This document shows positions 41,641-53,149 of a stretch of DNA of 64,000 nucleotides, piece after piece. The notes beneath the pieces were generated by a model. That model had not been told where the DNA came from. It ran no database searches and saw only the letters and a list, made by a program, of their open reading frames with translations. Source of the stretch: Palaemon carinicauda. Lineage: Eukaryota > Arthropoda > Malacostraca > Decapoda > Palaemonidae. Position 1 is the first letter of the stretch. Each line of letters begins with the position of its first letter. Position numbers and translations under genes: made by a program. Location: contig NC_090767.1 in assembly GCF_036898095.1 (NCBI RefSeq), positions 25,256,570 to 25,320,569 of the forward strand, read 5' to 3'.

Positions 41641-42000
41641 ATGACAAATTCGTAGATAATTTGTATTTTTCTTAACCATACAAACCTTAGCTATTTAATA
41701 TGGGTATTACTTTTGGCGTAGCTGAAATGACGAGCTATTAGAATTTTGACAAGGGTTTACTACCCCGCGCTAGTTAGTGAGGGGGTAGGGAGGGGTAGCT
41801 CGCTACCCCTCCCCCCTCACACACCTGTGACTAGCTCACTTTGCTTAGAGATAGGACTTCCCGGGGGACAGGGCTGGCGGGCAAGTTTGATTAAATAGCT
41901 AAGGTTTGTATGGTTAGGAAAAATACAAATTATCTACGAATTTATCATTTGTTCCGTAACCGAAATACAAACCACACTATTTAATATGGGTGTCTTAACC
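41641..42000 (-). repeat. Copy A 3' terminal repeat and internal complementary region
   Basis: The arm at 41641-41698 pairs with 41891-41949 nearly perfectly (for example caaattcgtagataatttgt against acaaattatctacgaattt). Between them is the CCCTCACACACCTGTGA block found inverted at 48.95 kb. The following ttgttccgtaaccgaaatac copies the 5' start of the element. Confidence 0.88.
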
Positions 42001-42469
42001 CTTAGGTAGGGTGGTAAGTCCCAGCCATTACTGGCTTTTGGCTTTTTTCCCGGGGACTCAGTATCTGGGTGTGTCAGTACCCAAAGATAAGGAGTCCCTG
42101 CACCTCGCAAGTGCCTTGCTCTGCAAGGACCGCGGCCTACGTAAGCTTGTGTGTGAAGGAATGAAGTGTGACTCGTCCTAGGAAGTTGACCTGAACTTCC
42201 TAAAGTCCTTTAGATGGAATTCTAGGATAGGACGTTCCCAATACCACCTCGTCAGGGTATGGGGACGTGACAGTATTATCTTAATAGTAGGAACACAAGG
42301 AAACATGGTTTACCTGCAGTGGTTTGAGGTCAGCTGTGCAGAGAACCCAAGATGCTGCTTTCCCCAAGAGAGGGGAGAATGAAGAAGAGAATAAGGGCCA
42401 GGCAAACCTTTTCATTCATGCAGACTAAAACCGGGTAACAATGCCCTCAACCTTCTGCTACTTGTCCAT

Positions 42470-43165
42470 TAAGGAGCCTGAGGTTTAAACCAGCTGTTGT
42501 GCAGCCAACACAGGGCCGATAGAAAACGTATCGAGCCTCCTGTGGGTCACGTCTTGCAGGTAGTGGGCTGTGAAGGTCGTTCGACGCTTCCAAACCCCTG
42601 CTTGTAAAACCTGCGTCACAGAGTAATTCTTCTTGAATGTCAGGGACGTAGTAATGCACCTGACATCATGTGTTCTAGGGCAACGAGACGGAGGAGGGTC
42701 GGGATTCAGGGAATGATGGATAACCCTGCGAATCCACGCTGAGATAGTATTCTTAGTGACCCTTCTCTTCGTCCTTCCCGTGCCCAAGAACAATGCTTGC
42801 ACCCGAGGACGAATTGCAGCTGTTCTCTTAAGATAGAGCCTCAGACTCCTTACTGGGCATAGTAGGAGATGGTCTGGGTCATCTGTTACAGAACGGAGAC
42901 TCGAAATCCGGAAAGAGTCGAACCGAGGGTCCGGCAATCCTGGATTTTGAGTCTTGGCAACAAACTCAGGAACGAACCTGAACGTTACCTCCCCCCATCC
43001 CCTTGAATGGGCGATGTCATACGAGAGACCATGAAGTTCGCCGACTCGCTTGGCCGAGGCCAAAGCAAGTAGGAACACCGTCTTCCAAGTCAGGTGGCGA
43101 TCAGAAGCCTGGCGTAATGGTTCGAAAGGAGGTCTCTTAAGAGACCTGAGGACTCGAACCACGTT
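42470..43165 (-). CDS. DIRS tyrosine recombinase, catalytic domain (copy A)
   Basis: This 225-codon open frame mediates integration of circular DIRS DNA in the family. It reads LASAKRVGELHGLSYDIAHS (catalytic Arg), LYLKRTAAIRPRV, NTISAWIRRVIHHSLN, RTHDVRCITTSL (H-x-x-R), VLQAGVWKRRTTFTAHYLQD (Trp and Tyr nucleophile) and FSIGPVLAAQQLV at the end. All expected catalytic residues are visible. The N-terminal SAM-like part lies upstream in another frame (43423-43166), so one frameshift near 43165 interrupts the full protein. Confidence 0.9.
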
Positions 43166-44420
43166 TCATGGAGGAGGTCTCACTTCCGACTGAGGGCAGG
43201 TAAGTTCATAACTTCGTATGAGTAGAGAAAGTTCCAGCGAAGAGGAAATGTCCATTCCTTTGAGCCTGAAGGCAAGACTTAAGGCTGAGCGATAGCCTTT
43301 CACTGCCGAGACTGAAAGACGCATTCTTCCCGCAAATACACGAGAAACTCCGCTATTGCTGGAATAGTGGCATCGAGTAGAGAGATACCCCTTCCACGAC
43401 ACCAACCACAGAAGACTCTCCACTTTGCCTGATAGACCCCTGCGGATGACTTTCGCAGGTGTTGAGACATCCTTTCAGCAACTTGTTGCGAAAAGCCTCT
43501 CTCTGTGAGGAGATGCTGGATAGTCTCCAGGCGTGAAGCCGCAGCGAGGCTACGGCCTTGTGGAAGATGTTGGCGTGTGGTTGTTTGAGTAGCTCATGTC
43601 GTGGAGGAAGTTCTTTCGGGAGTTCCGTCATGAGCTGCAGAAGGTCTGGAAACCACTCTGCGTGATGCCATAGCGGAGCTATCAAGGTCATTGAAAGGGT
43701 GACCGATATTCTGGTCTTGTTGAGTACCCTTCTCATCAGACAGAACGGGGGAAAGGCGTAAACGTCGATGTTGTCCCACCGTTGTTGGAAGGCATCTTGC
43801 CAGATTGCCTTGGGGTCCGGGACTGGGGAGCAGTACAGCGGAAGCTTGAAATTCAAAGCTGTCGCGAACAGATCCACCGTCGGGGAACCCGACAAAGTCA
43901 GGACTTTGTTGGCTACTAGACGATCCAAAGACCACTCGGTACTCACTATCTGGGATGCTCTGCTCAGACTGTCGGCGAGCACATTCCTCTTGCCTGGAAT
44001 GAAACGAGCTGATAGTGGAATCGAGTGGACTTCGGTCCATTTCAGTATCTCTAAAGCAAGATGGGATAGCTGCTCTGAAAAGGCTCCTCCCTGCTTGTTG
44101 ATATAAGCCACTACCATGGTGGTGTCGCTCATCACCACCACGGAGTGACCCGCCAGGTATTGTTGGAACTATTGAAGTGCCAGGTATATGGTCTTCATTC
44201 CTAGCAGGTTTATGTGGAGGCACTTTTCTGATTTTGACCAGAGGCCTGATATCCTGTGGTTCAGAACATGGGCCCCCCACCCTTATTTTGAGGCGTCCGA
44301 GAACAGCATCAAATCCGGGGGAAGGACGAGAAGATCCACTCCCTTTCGTAGGTTGTCGTCTGTCACCCACCACTGAGGGTCCGTCCGTTCCGCAGGACCC
44401 ATAGGGACCAAGACGTCCGG
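43166..44420 (-). pseudogene. DIRS RNase H, connecting region and recombinase N-terminus (copy A)
   Basis: RNase H begins in the RT frame (LMLFSDASK, about 44305). It continues after a stop in the frame from 44141: VVMSDTTMVVAYINKQGG (catalytic Asp), PLSARFIPGKRNVLADSLSR, then LSGSPTVDLFATALNFKLPL, AFPPFCLMRRVLNKTRI and IAPLWHHAEWFPDLLQLMTE of the connecting region, and VVGVVEGVSLYSMPLFQQ-equivalent text. The recombinase N-terminus follows from 43423 (VKGYRSALSLAFRLKGMD). A frame change separates HIN..LEM (44220 area) from the rest. Confidence 0.85.
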
Positions 44421-45462
44421 GGAATCATGTCTTTGATTCCACCGGGACTTGAGTTGCCATTGCAGGGATCTTATCCTGAGGCGACTGTTTGGAACTTGAC
44501 GGGCCAGTGAAGAAAGGTGACCGAAGAGACGTAACCACGATTGGGCTGGGAGTTCTTGTCTGAGGAAAGGATCTGCGACCCTCCTCAGTCTTGCTATCCT
44601 GTTGTCTGATGGAAAGGCTTTGTGGAGATTGGTGTCCAAGATCATGCCTAGATATACCAGTCGCTGAGTTGGAAGCAGAGAAGACTTCTCGAGGTTTACC
44701 ATGATCCCTAGATCTTGGCAAAGTCCCAGAAGCTTGTCTCGGTGTCGAAGAAGGGTCGACTCCGAGTCTGCCAGGATCAGCCAGTCGTCCAGATAACGGA
44801 GGAGACGGATGCCGATCCTGTGTGCCCACGAAGAAATCAGGGTGAACACTCTGGTAAATACCCAAGGTGCTGTGGAGAGACCGAAACACAGCACCTTGAA
44901 CTGGTAGATCTTGTTGTCTAGGCTGGAAGTATGCGTCGTTCAGGTCCAGTGTACACATGAAGTCTTGTGGTCTCACCGCAAGTCTGACCGTGTCCGCCGT
45001 CTCCATGCTGAACGGGGTTTGTTTGACAAACCTGTTCAGGGCTGAGAGGTCGATGACTGGTCTCCAGCCTCCAGACGCCTTCTTTACAAGAAAGAGTCAA
45101 CTGAAGCAGCCTGGGGAACCGTCGACGACCTCCTGGAGAGCTCCCTTCTTTAACATGGTCTCGATTTCTGCCCGTAGGGCTTGCCACCTTTCCGATCCCA
45201 TGGCAAAGGAGCTCAACGACACTGGATCTGCTGTCATGGGAGGTAGAGATGTTATGAATGGGACGCGATATCCCTGACTGATTACGGAAATCGTCCAGGA
45301 ATCGGCCCCGAGTTGCTGCCACCTGTCTGCGCAACTTTGTAGGCATCCCCCCACTGGTGGACATGCAGGGGGATTGCCAATCCTAGCGTTTGCGGCCTCG
45401 GCCACTCCCTCTAGGATTTTTGCCTCTCCTGGAGGACTTTTTGCCTTTCTTGTCTTTGACAT
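44283..45462 (-). pseudogene. DIRS reverse transcriptase (copy A)
   Basis: The RT entry is in the frame from 45462 (GGCLQSCADRWQQLGADSWT, RAEIETMLKKGALQEV). An in-frame TGA follows near 45100, then LFLVKKASGGWRPVIDL-type text, METADTVRLAVRPQDFMCTL and DLNDAYF. A small deletion at about 44925 removes the residues around IPVH and shifts the frame. From 44894 the frame runs on: FGLSTAPWVFTRVFTLISSW, RYLDDWLILADS (YLDDW codons 44781-44795), KSSLLPTQRLVYLGMILDTN and the thumb. It is nearly complete but not translatable as one piece. Confidence 0.88.
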
Positions 45463-48400
45463 TTGACAGGAAAGGGCTTCAACACCGTTGCCTTTGTTGC
45501 CACTGCCGGTTTCGTCGTCTTAGACGGGCGAGGTTGTTGAGGTGCCAGAGGTTTATAGGGCTTCGATGTAAGAGTCCTATGAAGGAGGGAGTCCTGATTG
45601 GACTTCCTCCACCTCTCGGCTGCCTGTTCCACGTCTTTAGGCTCAAACAAATTCCTTCCCAAAATGGAAGAATGTCTGAGCCTGCTGACCTCGACGGCTG
45701 GGACCTTCGTGTGGAACCTCTCTGCCACCACATCACGTCGTTTCAAGATAGAATTGGCCCACAAGTTCGAGACTTGGTGGGCCAGAAACTCAGTGGTGCC
45801 CGAGAGGAAGGAGGTCTCCAGGGCCTTCCTGGTGCTCTCCTTAAACAGGGGTTCGGATCGCAACAGGATGCCAAGAGACCCCAGCCAGATGTCCAGCCAC
45901 GAAGTAGCCTGCATGGCACATTTCGCAACCTTCTCCTGACTTAGGATCTCTGTCGACGAGAAAGTCACTTGCCGGCTAGAGTCTCTTAAGAGGGACTCCC
46001 TTGGCAAGCTCTTCCACAGAGTGGTGCAAGGGAAGAGCTAAACAAGACTCCTCCATGATCTCAAAGTACCTCCTCTGGTGGATACGAGGAGGAGGGAGGA
46101 GCTTGTTGCCAGCAGTGAAACGGCTGGAGGAGGCGAGCTTGGAGAGCTGGCCCTCAACCTTATCCCTGGCACTCTTCACCCCTTGGGACCAGGGCAAAGC
46201 TGCACTGGCCTTAGCTGGCTTCTGAGTGCCAAAGACTCTGTCCAGGACCGTGTCCTTGCCCTCTCAAGGAGGAATCTCAGGATCAGGAAACCTATTGAGA
46301 TGCCTCATCAGGGTCAGAACCTGCCAGAAGGCATGCTCTGACTCCTGTGGCTCCCCTCCTGGAGAACTGGCAGCAAAGTCTCCCGTCCCCAAAGGCTCTT
46401 CTTGGGGGGACACGTAGACGTTCTCTGCGGGTCTTGTTGGCTCTGGGCGAATCCTTGAGGATGACTTGGGGACTGTCTTAGAGTCCTTAGGTTCCCTCCT
46501 GGGAGGAAGACAGGACTCCAACAACGACGTCTGAGGGCTCTTCTCCGCCCCAACCCGGGACGATTCTCCTGCACGAGGTGGGGTCTCTCCCATTGGTGCG
46601 ATGGGAGAACGCCTCACCTCGGAACTCCCCCCTGAGGATGGAAAATTCTCGTCCACAGGAGAGGGAGAGAAATTCCGGGGGAGGGGGGCCTTCCTCAAGG
46701 ATGTCCGAGGAGTCAGCTTGGCCCTGGGAGCAGTTACCACGACTTCTACTCCTCTCTTCCTCTTCAGTGGGGTCGGAGCCGCCATTGATTTGAGGCCCAT
46801 CTTTGAGAAGGCAGGTTTGACAGCCTGCACAACAGCTCTGATGAGGGACCCCAACCATAGCTGCTTGCGATAGGATTTTGCCTGGTTTGCGCGCGCAGGC
46901 GCGCGATGGCGCGCAGGCGCGCGATGGCGCGCAGGCGAGCGATGGCGCGCAGGCGCGCGATGGCGCACAGGCGAGGGGGCGCGTTGGCAAGCGATGGCGT
47001 GCAGGCGATGGAGCGCGCGGGCGTTCAGATGATTGGTGGCGCGCGGGCGTTCAGGTGATTGGTGGCGCGCGGTTGCTCGATCTGGCAAAGGCAGAGGAAG
47101 CGCAGGGGGGTGTGCAAGCGCTTGCGCACACGGAGGCGATTGCTCACGCGCGCGCGAGAGCGCAGGATCCCGACGAGCACTAGGAGGAGTGCGCGCACGC
47201 GCAGGGGAATTACCTCTAGCGCGTGGGCGCACAGGAGGGCACACAGCAGGAACTGGTACAGGTGCGCGCGATTGTGACTGCGCGCGATGGCGCGTAGGCG
47301 AGGGCCGACGAGCAGGCGAGGTCCGACGGCGCGTAGGAGATCGCTAACGGGACGAAGAAGAAAGGTTTTTTCCTCCTGCGCCCAGATCCGGAGATCGTGG
47401 ACGCGCAGGCGAACGTTGGCGCGCAGGCGAACGCTGGCGCGCAGGTGAAGAGCGCTGGCGAGCAGGAGATCGTAGGCGCGCGTGGCGCGCATCAAAATGA
47501 GGGCGCGCAGTTGTGCGCTGGCGAGGAGAAGATCGCTGGCGTACGGGAGATCGCTGGCGCGCAGGTGAGCGCTGGCAAGCAGGAGAGCGCTGGCGCGTAG
47601 TCTCAGCTGCAGGAGATCGCTGGCGCGTTGTCCCTGGAGCAGAAGGCCTGTGATGTGAAGACTCAGGAACGGCAGGAAAGCGCTTGCGCGCAATTGCGCG
47701 CAGGGGATATCTGGCGCTTAAGGGACTTACTCACAATGTGAGAAAGCCATTTTTGCCCCAAAGGGCCCGATGCCCGTTGGATAACGGGGTGCGTAGGCGC
47801 CCACAGTGTGCTAGCAGCCAGGAACGGAGACGGCAGGTCCGAAGGTCTGGCAGGCGAAGGAGATCATGAACGATCTGCAGAGAGGTCCAGGGATTCAGCT
47901 GTAACGGTCGGTGCACGGCGAGGAGGATCCTCTGCGGGGGACTGCAAAGGTGAAGAACCGAAGAGGCGCCTCCTAACTCCCTTGTGGGGAGAAGGAAGGC
48001 CTCTACGGTGAAGAGGAGGGCGAGGTTTCCGTCTGATACGTCCTCTGGGGGCAGCAGGCAGACCATCGTCAGTCCTCCGAAGAGGAGTCTCTGTTAGTGA
48101 ACTCCCCGAGGGGGAGAATCACCTGCATGAGAGACCGTTGGACTTGGCTCCTCCCTCGAAGGATGTTTGGAGGGGGGAACTAAGCCTTCAGCTACATCAG
48201 GAACAATAGCAGGGGTTTGACATAACTCGTCGGAAGCCCCTGCCACAACAACGTAGACGATAGACGGAGGATCAACCTCTGCTACCGCCGGCGACTGTTT
48301 GACAGCAGCCCTCAACCTTATTATGTCAAACAGGGCTTCCTTGGAGGGCGAACCCTGAAGCCCCAAGGAAGCCCAAAGCTGCAACAAATCATTGTTAGAC

Positions 48401-48825
48401 ACATTACCAGAAATATCCTTCCCTGGGGGAGGAGGAGGAGCTGCCTCACTATGGGAGGGAACTCCCTCTCCCGAACCCCGAGGTTGGTGAACATAAGTAC
48501 GGCCTACGCTACTATTCGACGGCCTCTCGGAAGAGACCGATCGAGTGGTAGCTTCGGAGGAGGTTCGGGCTACGGAAGAAGAGTCCTTGGGATTTTCTCT
48601 CTTCAAGGAAACCCCTGAAGGAGAAATATCCCGTTTGGACTTCTTCTTCCGGCGCCGGGAAAACCTCTCCCACTGGGAGGTAGACCACTCCCTACACTCA
48701 CCATACACTTTATTTCTGTCACACCGTTGGCCCCTGCAAAAAGGACATAAGGTGTGAGGGTCCGTTTCGACCGCCGACATATAAGTACCTCAAGGGCGGT
48801 CAGGTAATCCAGGACACTTCTGCAT
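45411..48825 (-). pseudogene. DIRS gag (copy A)
   Basis: ATG at 48825 opens MQKCPGLPDRP, followed by an in-frame TGA where copy B has Cys, then DPHTLCPFCRGQRCDRN and GECREWSTSQWERFSRRRKK (zinc-like head and basic stretch). LLQLWASLGLQGSPSKEALF lies at about 48390. A frame break follows at 48094, then a GC-rich repetitive part, then KRKRGVEVVVTAPRAKL to EHAFWQVLTLMRHLNRFPDP (46700-46270), SQGVKSARDKVEGQLSKLAS (46190), and a capsid/basic tail from 46007 (HQVSNLWANSILKRRDVV to KPYKPLAPQQPRPSKTTK). At least three disruptions. Confidence 0.78.
46880..47720. repeat. GC-rich minisatellite inside DIRS gag (copy A)
   Basis: The purest part (about 46890-46975) repeats gcgatggcgcgcaggcgc-like units. 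The rest is imperfect gcgctggcgcgcaggtgag-type repeats. Frames on both strands are open for hundreds of bases because the unit lacks stops, giving Arg/Ala/His/Pro-rich or Cys/Ala/Leu-rich translations. The homologous place in copy B has a shorter array, and in C/D (about 51.5-51.8 kb) a decayed one. Confidence 0.88.
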
Positions 48826-48848
48826 GGTAGAGGCCAACTTCCAAATAC

Positions 48849-48852
48849 ACTG
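48849..48852 (-). promoter_or_regulatory. Possible splice acceptor just upstream of copy A gag start
   Basis: The minus strand reads ttttgctttttcttttcag ending at 48850, 25 nt before the gag ATG. It would close an intron in the 5' leader. No donor is pinpointed. It is suggested by analogy with the introns in copy E. Confidence 0.4.
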
Positions 48853-48889
48853 AAAAGAAAAAGCAAAAACAAGATCAAAGGCTGTCAAT

Positions 48890-49092
48890 AAGCGAGGGTG
48901 GGAGCAGACACGTCTGATCGTCACCCGAGCCAAAAGCAAAGTGAGATAGTCACAGGTGTGTGAGGGGGGGAGGGGTAGCAAGCTACCCCTCCCTACCCCC
49001 TCTCGTTAAAATTCTAATGGCTCGTCATTCCAGCTATGCCGAAAGTAATACCCATATTAAATAGCGTGGTTTGTATTTCGCTTACGGAATAA
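48890..49092 (-). repeat. Copy A 5' terminal repeat
   Basis: This is the inverted counterpart of 41700-41870: agcaaagtgag, tcacaggtgtgtgaggggg, ctatgccgaaagtaatac and catattaaatagcg recur in reverse at the other end. It ends in cttacggaataa at the junction with C/D. Confidence 0.88.
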
Positions 49093-49570
49093 CTGGTATT
49101 TTCTGCTGTCGTAGATGATCCTCAGATACTTCATGGTTGACACATGTACTGGGATTTGGAAATATGCATCTTTTAGGTCTAACTTGCATATGGAGTTCTG
49201 TGGTTTTACTGCTTGTCTGACCGTCCATCTCCATCCTGAATAGAGCCTGTTGTACAAACTTGTTCAGGGAGGAAAGGTTGATGACATATTTCCAGCCTCC
49301 AGACTCCTTTCCACAAGAAAGAGTCAACTGTAGAAGCCTGGGGACTCATGGAGAGTGCCCTTCTCCAACATGCTCAGGACTTTTTGACCCTGAGCCCTCT
49401 CCTTAACAGATCCCTTTGTGAAGGAGCTCGACGGACCTGGAAGCCGAGTCAACGGAGGCAGAGATTGCGTGAAAAGGACACAATTTCCTGAAAGAAACAC
49501 TGAAACAGTCCTTGACTCGGACCCATGCTGCAGCCCCCTCTGCCACCAACATTGCAGGCATCCCCCCACT
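49093..49570 (-). pseudogene. DIRS RT N-terminal part (C/D)
   Basis: Pieces in several frames: GGCLQ..WW (49569), SMLEKGTLHESPGFYS (about 49370), ESGGWKYVINLSSLNKFVQQ (49305-49245), CKLDLKDAYFQIPVHVSTMK (49205-49140), then YLRIIYDS and RKYQ at the junction. Compared with copy B it has frameshifts at about 49330 and 49225. Confidence 0.85.
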
Positions 49571-52500
49571 GGTGGACAAGTGAGAAAATTGGCCTCCCTC
49601 CTCGGTTGTACCTGCTTCTCTTTAGCTGTTCTCGGGCAGAAAAGGGCTTCTTGGAAGATCTCTTGGGAACTCCAGAACCCCTGCTGTTCCCCTGCAGTCT
49701 GGATGTCTGTGGATTCCTTGGTGGAGGAGCCGATCCGTAAGATTTGGAGGTCATTGTCCTCTGAAGGAGAGGACTGGCTTAACTTCCTCCAGCTCTCTCA
49801 GCATCTTCCATGATCAACAATGATGATCCCTCCATCGTCGAGTTCCTAATCCTCACAACTTAGGAAATTGTCTATGGAACTTTTGAACTATTGAGTCCTG
49901 TCAACTGAGGATCAAGTTTGCCCCCAACTTGACAACTTGGTGGGCAAGGAACTCCACGGTTCTGATTCCTGACAATAGAAACATTGCCATGGACTCTCTG
50001 GTACGTTCTTGAGATCAGTCCTCCGTCCTGATCAGGTGCCCAACTGACCCTAGCCACAGATCGAGTCACAAAGTTGCCTGCATAGCAAACTTTATGACCT
50101 CTCCAAATTTAGGGCATCGGACGATGACAGGAAGGCTAGAAAGCTTCTGGTATGGAAACCCTCTTGTTAAGGCAGAGGTAAGACAAGTTAATTTTCTATC
50201 AACTCATAGTACCTCCTCTGCTGCACGAAAAGGGGAGGTAGAAACTTATAGGAGTCGCAGGCATGGAGTGAAATTGAAGTCCCAGCAATTTGCAAGAAGG
50301 CCCTCTTCCTGGCCCCTTTCAACCCCCTCAACCAGGACAAAGCCGAGCTGGTCTCTGGGTGCCGTATAGATGGTGTGGCACCACGTCCTTCCCTTCTAGC
50401 AGAGCAGTAGAAGGGTCGTCGGGGCCATTGATGGCCCTCGTGCAGGTTAGCACCTGCCAGAATGCGTGGTTGGAATCCTTCTGCTCAACCTCCTTATATC
50501 TGAATCTTGCTGCCTTGGGAAAAGTGTCATCATATCCCAAGTCCTGGTCATCATCCACCCACAAGCTCTTACTCATAGGAGCTCGGGATGGGTTGTAGTC
50601 GTCTTCATAGTGCCGGGAGGATTCCCTAGATGTTGAGGGAGCCTCCCTCACCATCGTCGTCAGTTCTGAAGCTGAAGGGTTGCTTACCCTCTCCAGAGGC
50701 TGAGTTGACGTTCTAGCAGAGTGGTTCTTCGGCACAGTCTTCAAGTCCTTACTCTCTCCCTAAGAAGGGGAAGGAACTCTGCCAGCAGGGAAGGTCTTGC
50801 ATTCTCCTTGCATCTGGAGGATTCGGAAGTATCCTTTAATGAAATGCGCTGTTCTAGAGTGACGACATTGATGGGAGACAGTCGGTAGGTTTCAGTGAAA
50901 AAGATCTCCCTGGAGGATCTCGAACACCGGTTTGTGTGGGGGTGTAGGTTGTCTCCTGGAGGAGGAGGAGGATTCCTCTGCCTTCTCCTATTCTTGGTTG
51001 GCATCATAGGTCATGGGTATCATCTCCAACTGGGAGAAATCTTGTTGCCAAGTCTCCGAGGATACAGTAGGTTGCGCACCTTAGATCCGATAGGTGACAC
51101 AATCATCAGAGATTGATGTTTCTGAGGTGGGACCGGAACCGAACTCACCTGCCTTGGGTCCTAAGGAGGAGAGGAAAAATTTGAAGGAATAGAAGTCTGC
51201 AACAGGATATAAGGTGTGCTGGTCAAGGCTGCTGGTCCAAGCTTACCTGCGGGACACTTAAGCAAACCAGTAACCGCCAGACAGTGTTCTTACCAAATGT
51301 CCAAACATGGAACATCCTTAACAAAGGCTGGGATAGAGTATAGTGGTTCATTAGAATGTTTATGGGCTGGAGATTGTCTATGAGGAGTCAGTGGTCTTGC
51401 AAGCTGTTGGGGAGTGTGTGTTCTCTTACCTGTCTGTATAAGAGTGGCCATGCTGTCTCGCTCTATCTTGCTAGAGCAAGTCCACGAGCGTGGAGCTCTG
51501 GGAGTGCGCTTGACTGGATTGCCTTCTATTGTGTTTCAGTGCATTGCGTGGACACAGTGCTGCGAAGTTGTTCATTGCCGGGCGAGTGCTGGCTACTGGA
51601 GAGTGCTTGTTACTGAGCGAGTGTTCACTACTGGGCAAGATCTTGCTGCAGGATTGTCACAAGTTGCTGGGTGATCGCAAGCTGCAGGTCAGTTATGCGT
51701 TGCTGGGTAATTGCGAGCTGCTAGTGACACTGCTGTATGGTTTCTAAAATCTGCATCGCTGCATGCTACTGGACGGTCACGAGAAGCTGGGCAATTGCGA
51801 GCAGGAACTAGACTGTAAGTTGAGGTAGAACTCCAAGAAAAGTTCTACAAGTAGGTGGGCAATCATGCGGAGGGTGATCTCTTTCAGGATGCCGAGAGCA
51901 TGAAGACAGGGTCTCGCTGCTGGAATGTTATTCTCGTGAAGGTAACGTCGAGTTGGTGAGGAGTCAAGGGCTGGGGAACAGTCATGAGCTGGAAACTGGT
52001 GTCATTCTGAAACTCATTGACGAGATGTAACTACTTCGCGTGCTGCTTTCCAATGACGAGGAGGAGACTGCTCGCATGCCTAAGTTCTGCGTAAACTGGA
52101 AGACCAAGATCTTTCTGGATAGCGGTGGATGTTCTGGGTGATCCTCCTATCAGTGCTGGGAGATGAGGGAAGTAAACGCTGGTCGATAGTTAGGTACCAC
52201 ACGCGTGGAATTGCTGCAGAGAAGATGGTCCGGACTCCCTCGAGAAAGCGAAGAGAACGCCTGAACTCCTTAAACGGACAAGGCGAGGAGGAGCAGGAGA
52301 ACATCGAGCTCACTGGAATCGAGAATGACAGGAAAAGGCCGCGGACTTTGCCTCTCCTCCGCAAGCTAAACCAACTCAGAACATGGGGGAACAGAGTCGT
52401 TGGCGAGCTTGGCAGGAACAGCGGCACCCGAAAAAGGAGAAGTTGGCAACTGGGTTGGAGAGACTGTGCCGAGCCCGGCTGGGGATTCCTTTGGTACAAA

Positions 52501-53060
52501 ACCTTCCGAGCTCTTCAGAAGATCAAGGTCCACCTCCGAGGAAACTAGAATGTGTTTCCTCTCCGCTCCCAACTGTAGCAACTTGAACAAGCCTTCCTTT
52601 GACGGAGGACCAGCGATACCAAGGGAAGGTTAAATCTGTAATAGTTCATCAAAAGAGAAAGACTCCGCTGCGGAAAAGGGAGGCGCCACTTTGCAAGGGA
52701 AAACAGCAACGTCGTTCGAATCTAAGGGTTAGTCCTGGGTTAAAGAGTCACCGCTCCTGCTCGATCAATTCCCTGGAGAGAGAGAGCGAGAAGGCGCTTT
52801 GGGCAGAGATTGAGGGGTAGAAGAAGGAAGTCAAGGTTTCTTTGACTTCGAGGATGACCCTGAAGAAGCAAAATCCCTCTTCTACTTCATTTTGCACCGC
52901 TGGGAGGATGACCACTCCCTACATTCCCCACAGGTGTCGTCCTGGTAACGAGGTCATCCTCAGTAGGCTGGTCTGAGAAAAATGTGGGTCTGTCTCTAAC
53001 GGAGACATGAAGGTGCAGGGGTTGCGATCTTCATGGCTAGGTCAAGTTCGTGTGATGACC
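49571..53060 (-). pseudogene. DIRS gag, heavily decayed (C/D)
   Basis: Traces are colinear with copies A and B: the gag head with CGECREWSSSQ (about 52935-52900), a Ser/Pro region, a helical segment near 52590 (LLQLGAERK...), a decayed repeat-rich part around 51.4-51.9 kb, KSLWVDDDQDLGYD and DSNHAFWQVLTCTRAINGPD (50590-50420), capsid remnants at 50069-49872 and a basic tail (PKRSSKKPFSAREQLKRS) at 49680-49620. Too many frameshifts for a reliable frame. Confidence 0.65.
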
Positions 53061-53149
53061 GGGAAGAAAAAACACTCACAGACTGAAAAATGGCCAGTCA
53101 GTATGGGTGGTGGAGAGAGAGAGTGTCCACTTTCAACCGAGCCAAAAAG

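Larger units (their letters stand above)
41641..49092 (-). mobile_element. DIRS-like retrotransposon, copy A (7452 bp)
   Basis: A complete element inserted cleanly into the RT of C/D. From the right it has the 5' terminal repeat, gag, RT, RNase H, linker, YR, and the 3' terminal repeat with complementary region. It is in the same family as copy B. There is no target duplication: joining 41640 to 49093 gives gcaccttgaa|ctggtattt, the form seen uninterrupted at 21616-21634 and 44891-44905. YR is open, while gag and RT carry a few stops and frameshifts. Confidence 0.92.

Noticed and set aside
46880..46980. Regularly spaced short repeats resembling a CRISPR array
   Set aside because: Units are contiguous without unique spacers, and the context is a eukaryotic retrotransposon.
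46878..47693. Several plus- and minus-strand open frames rich in Arg/Ala/Gly
   Set aside because: Product of the stop-poor GC-rich minisatellite. Only the minus frame continuous with gag is plausible.
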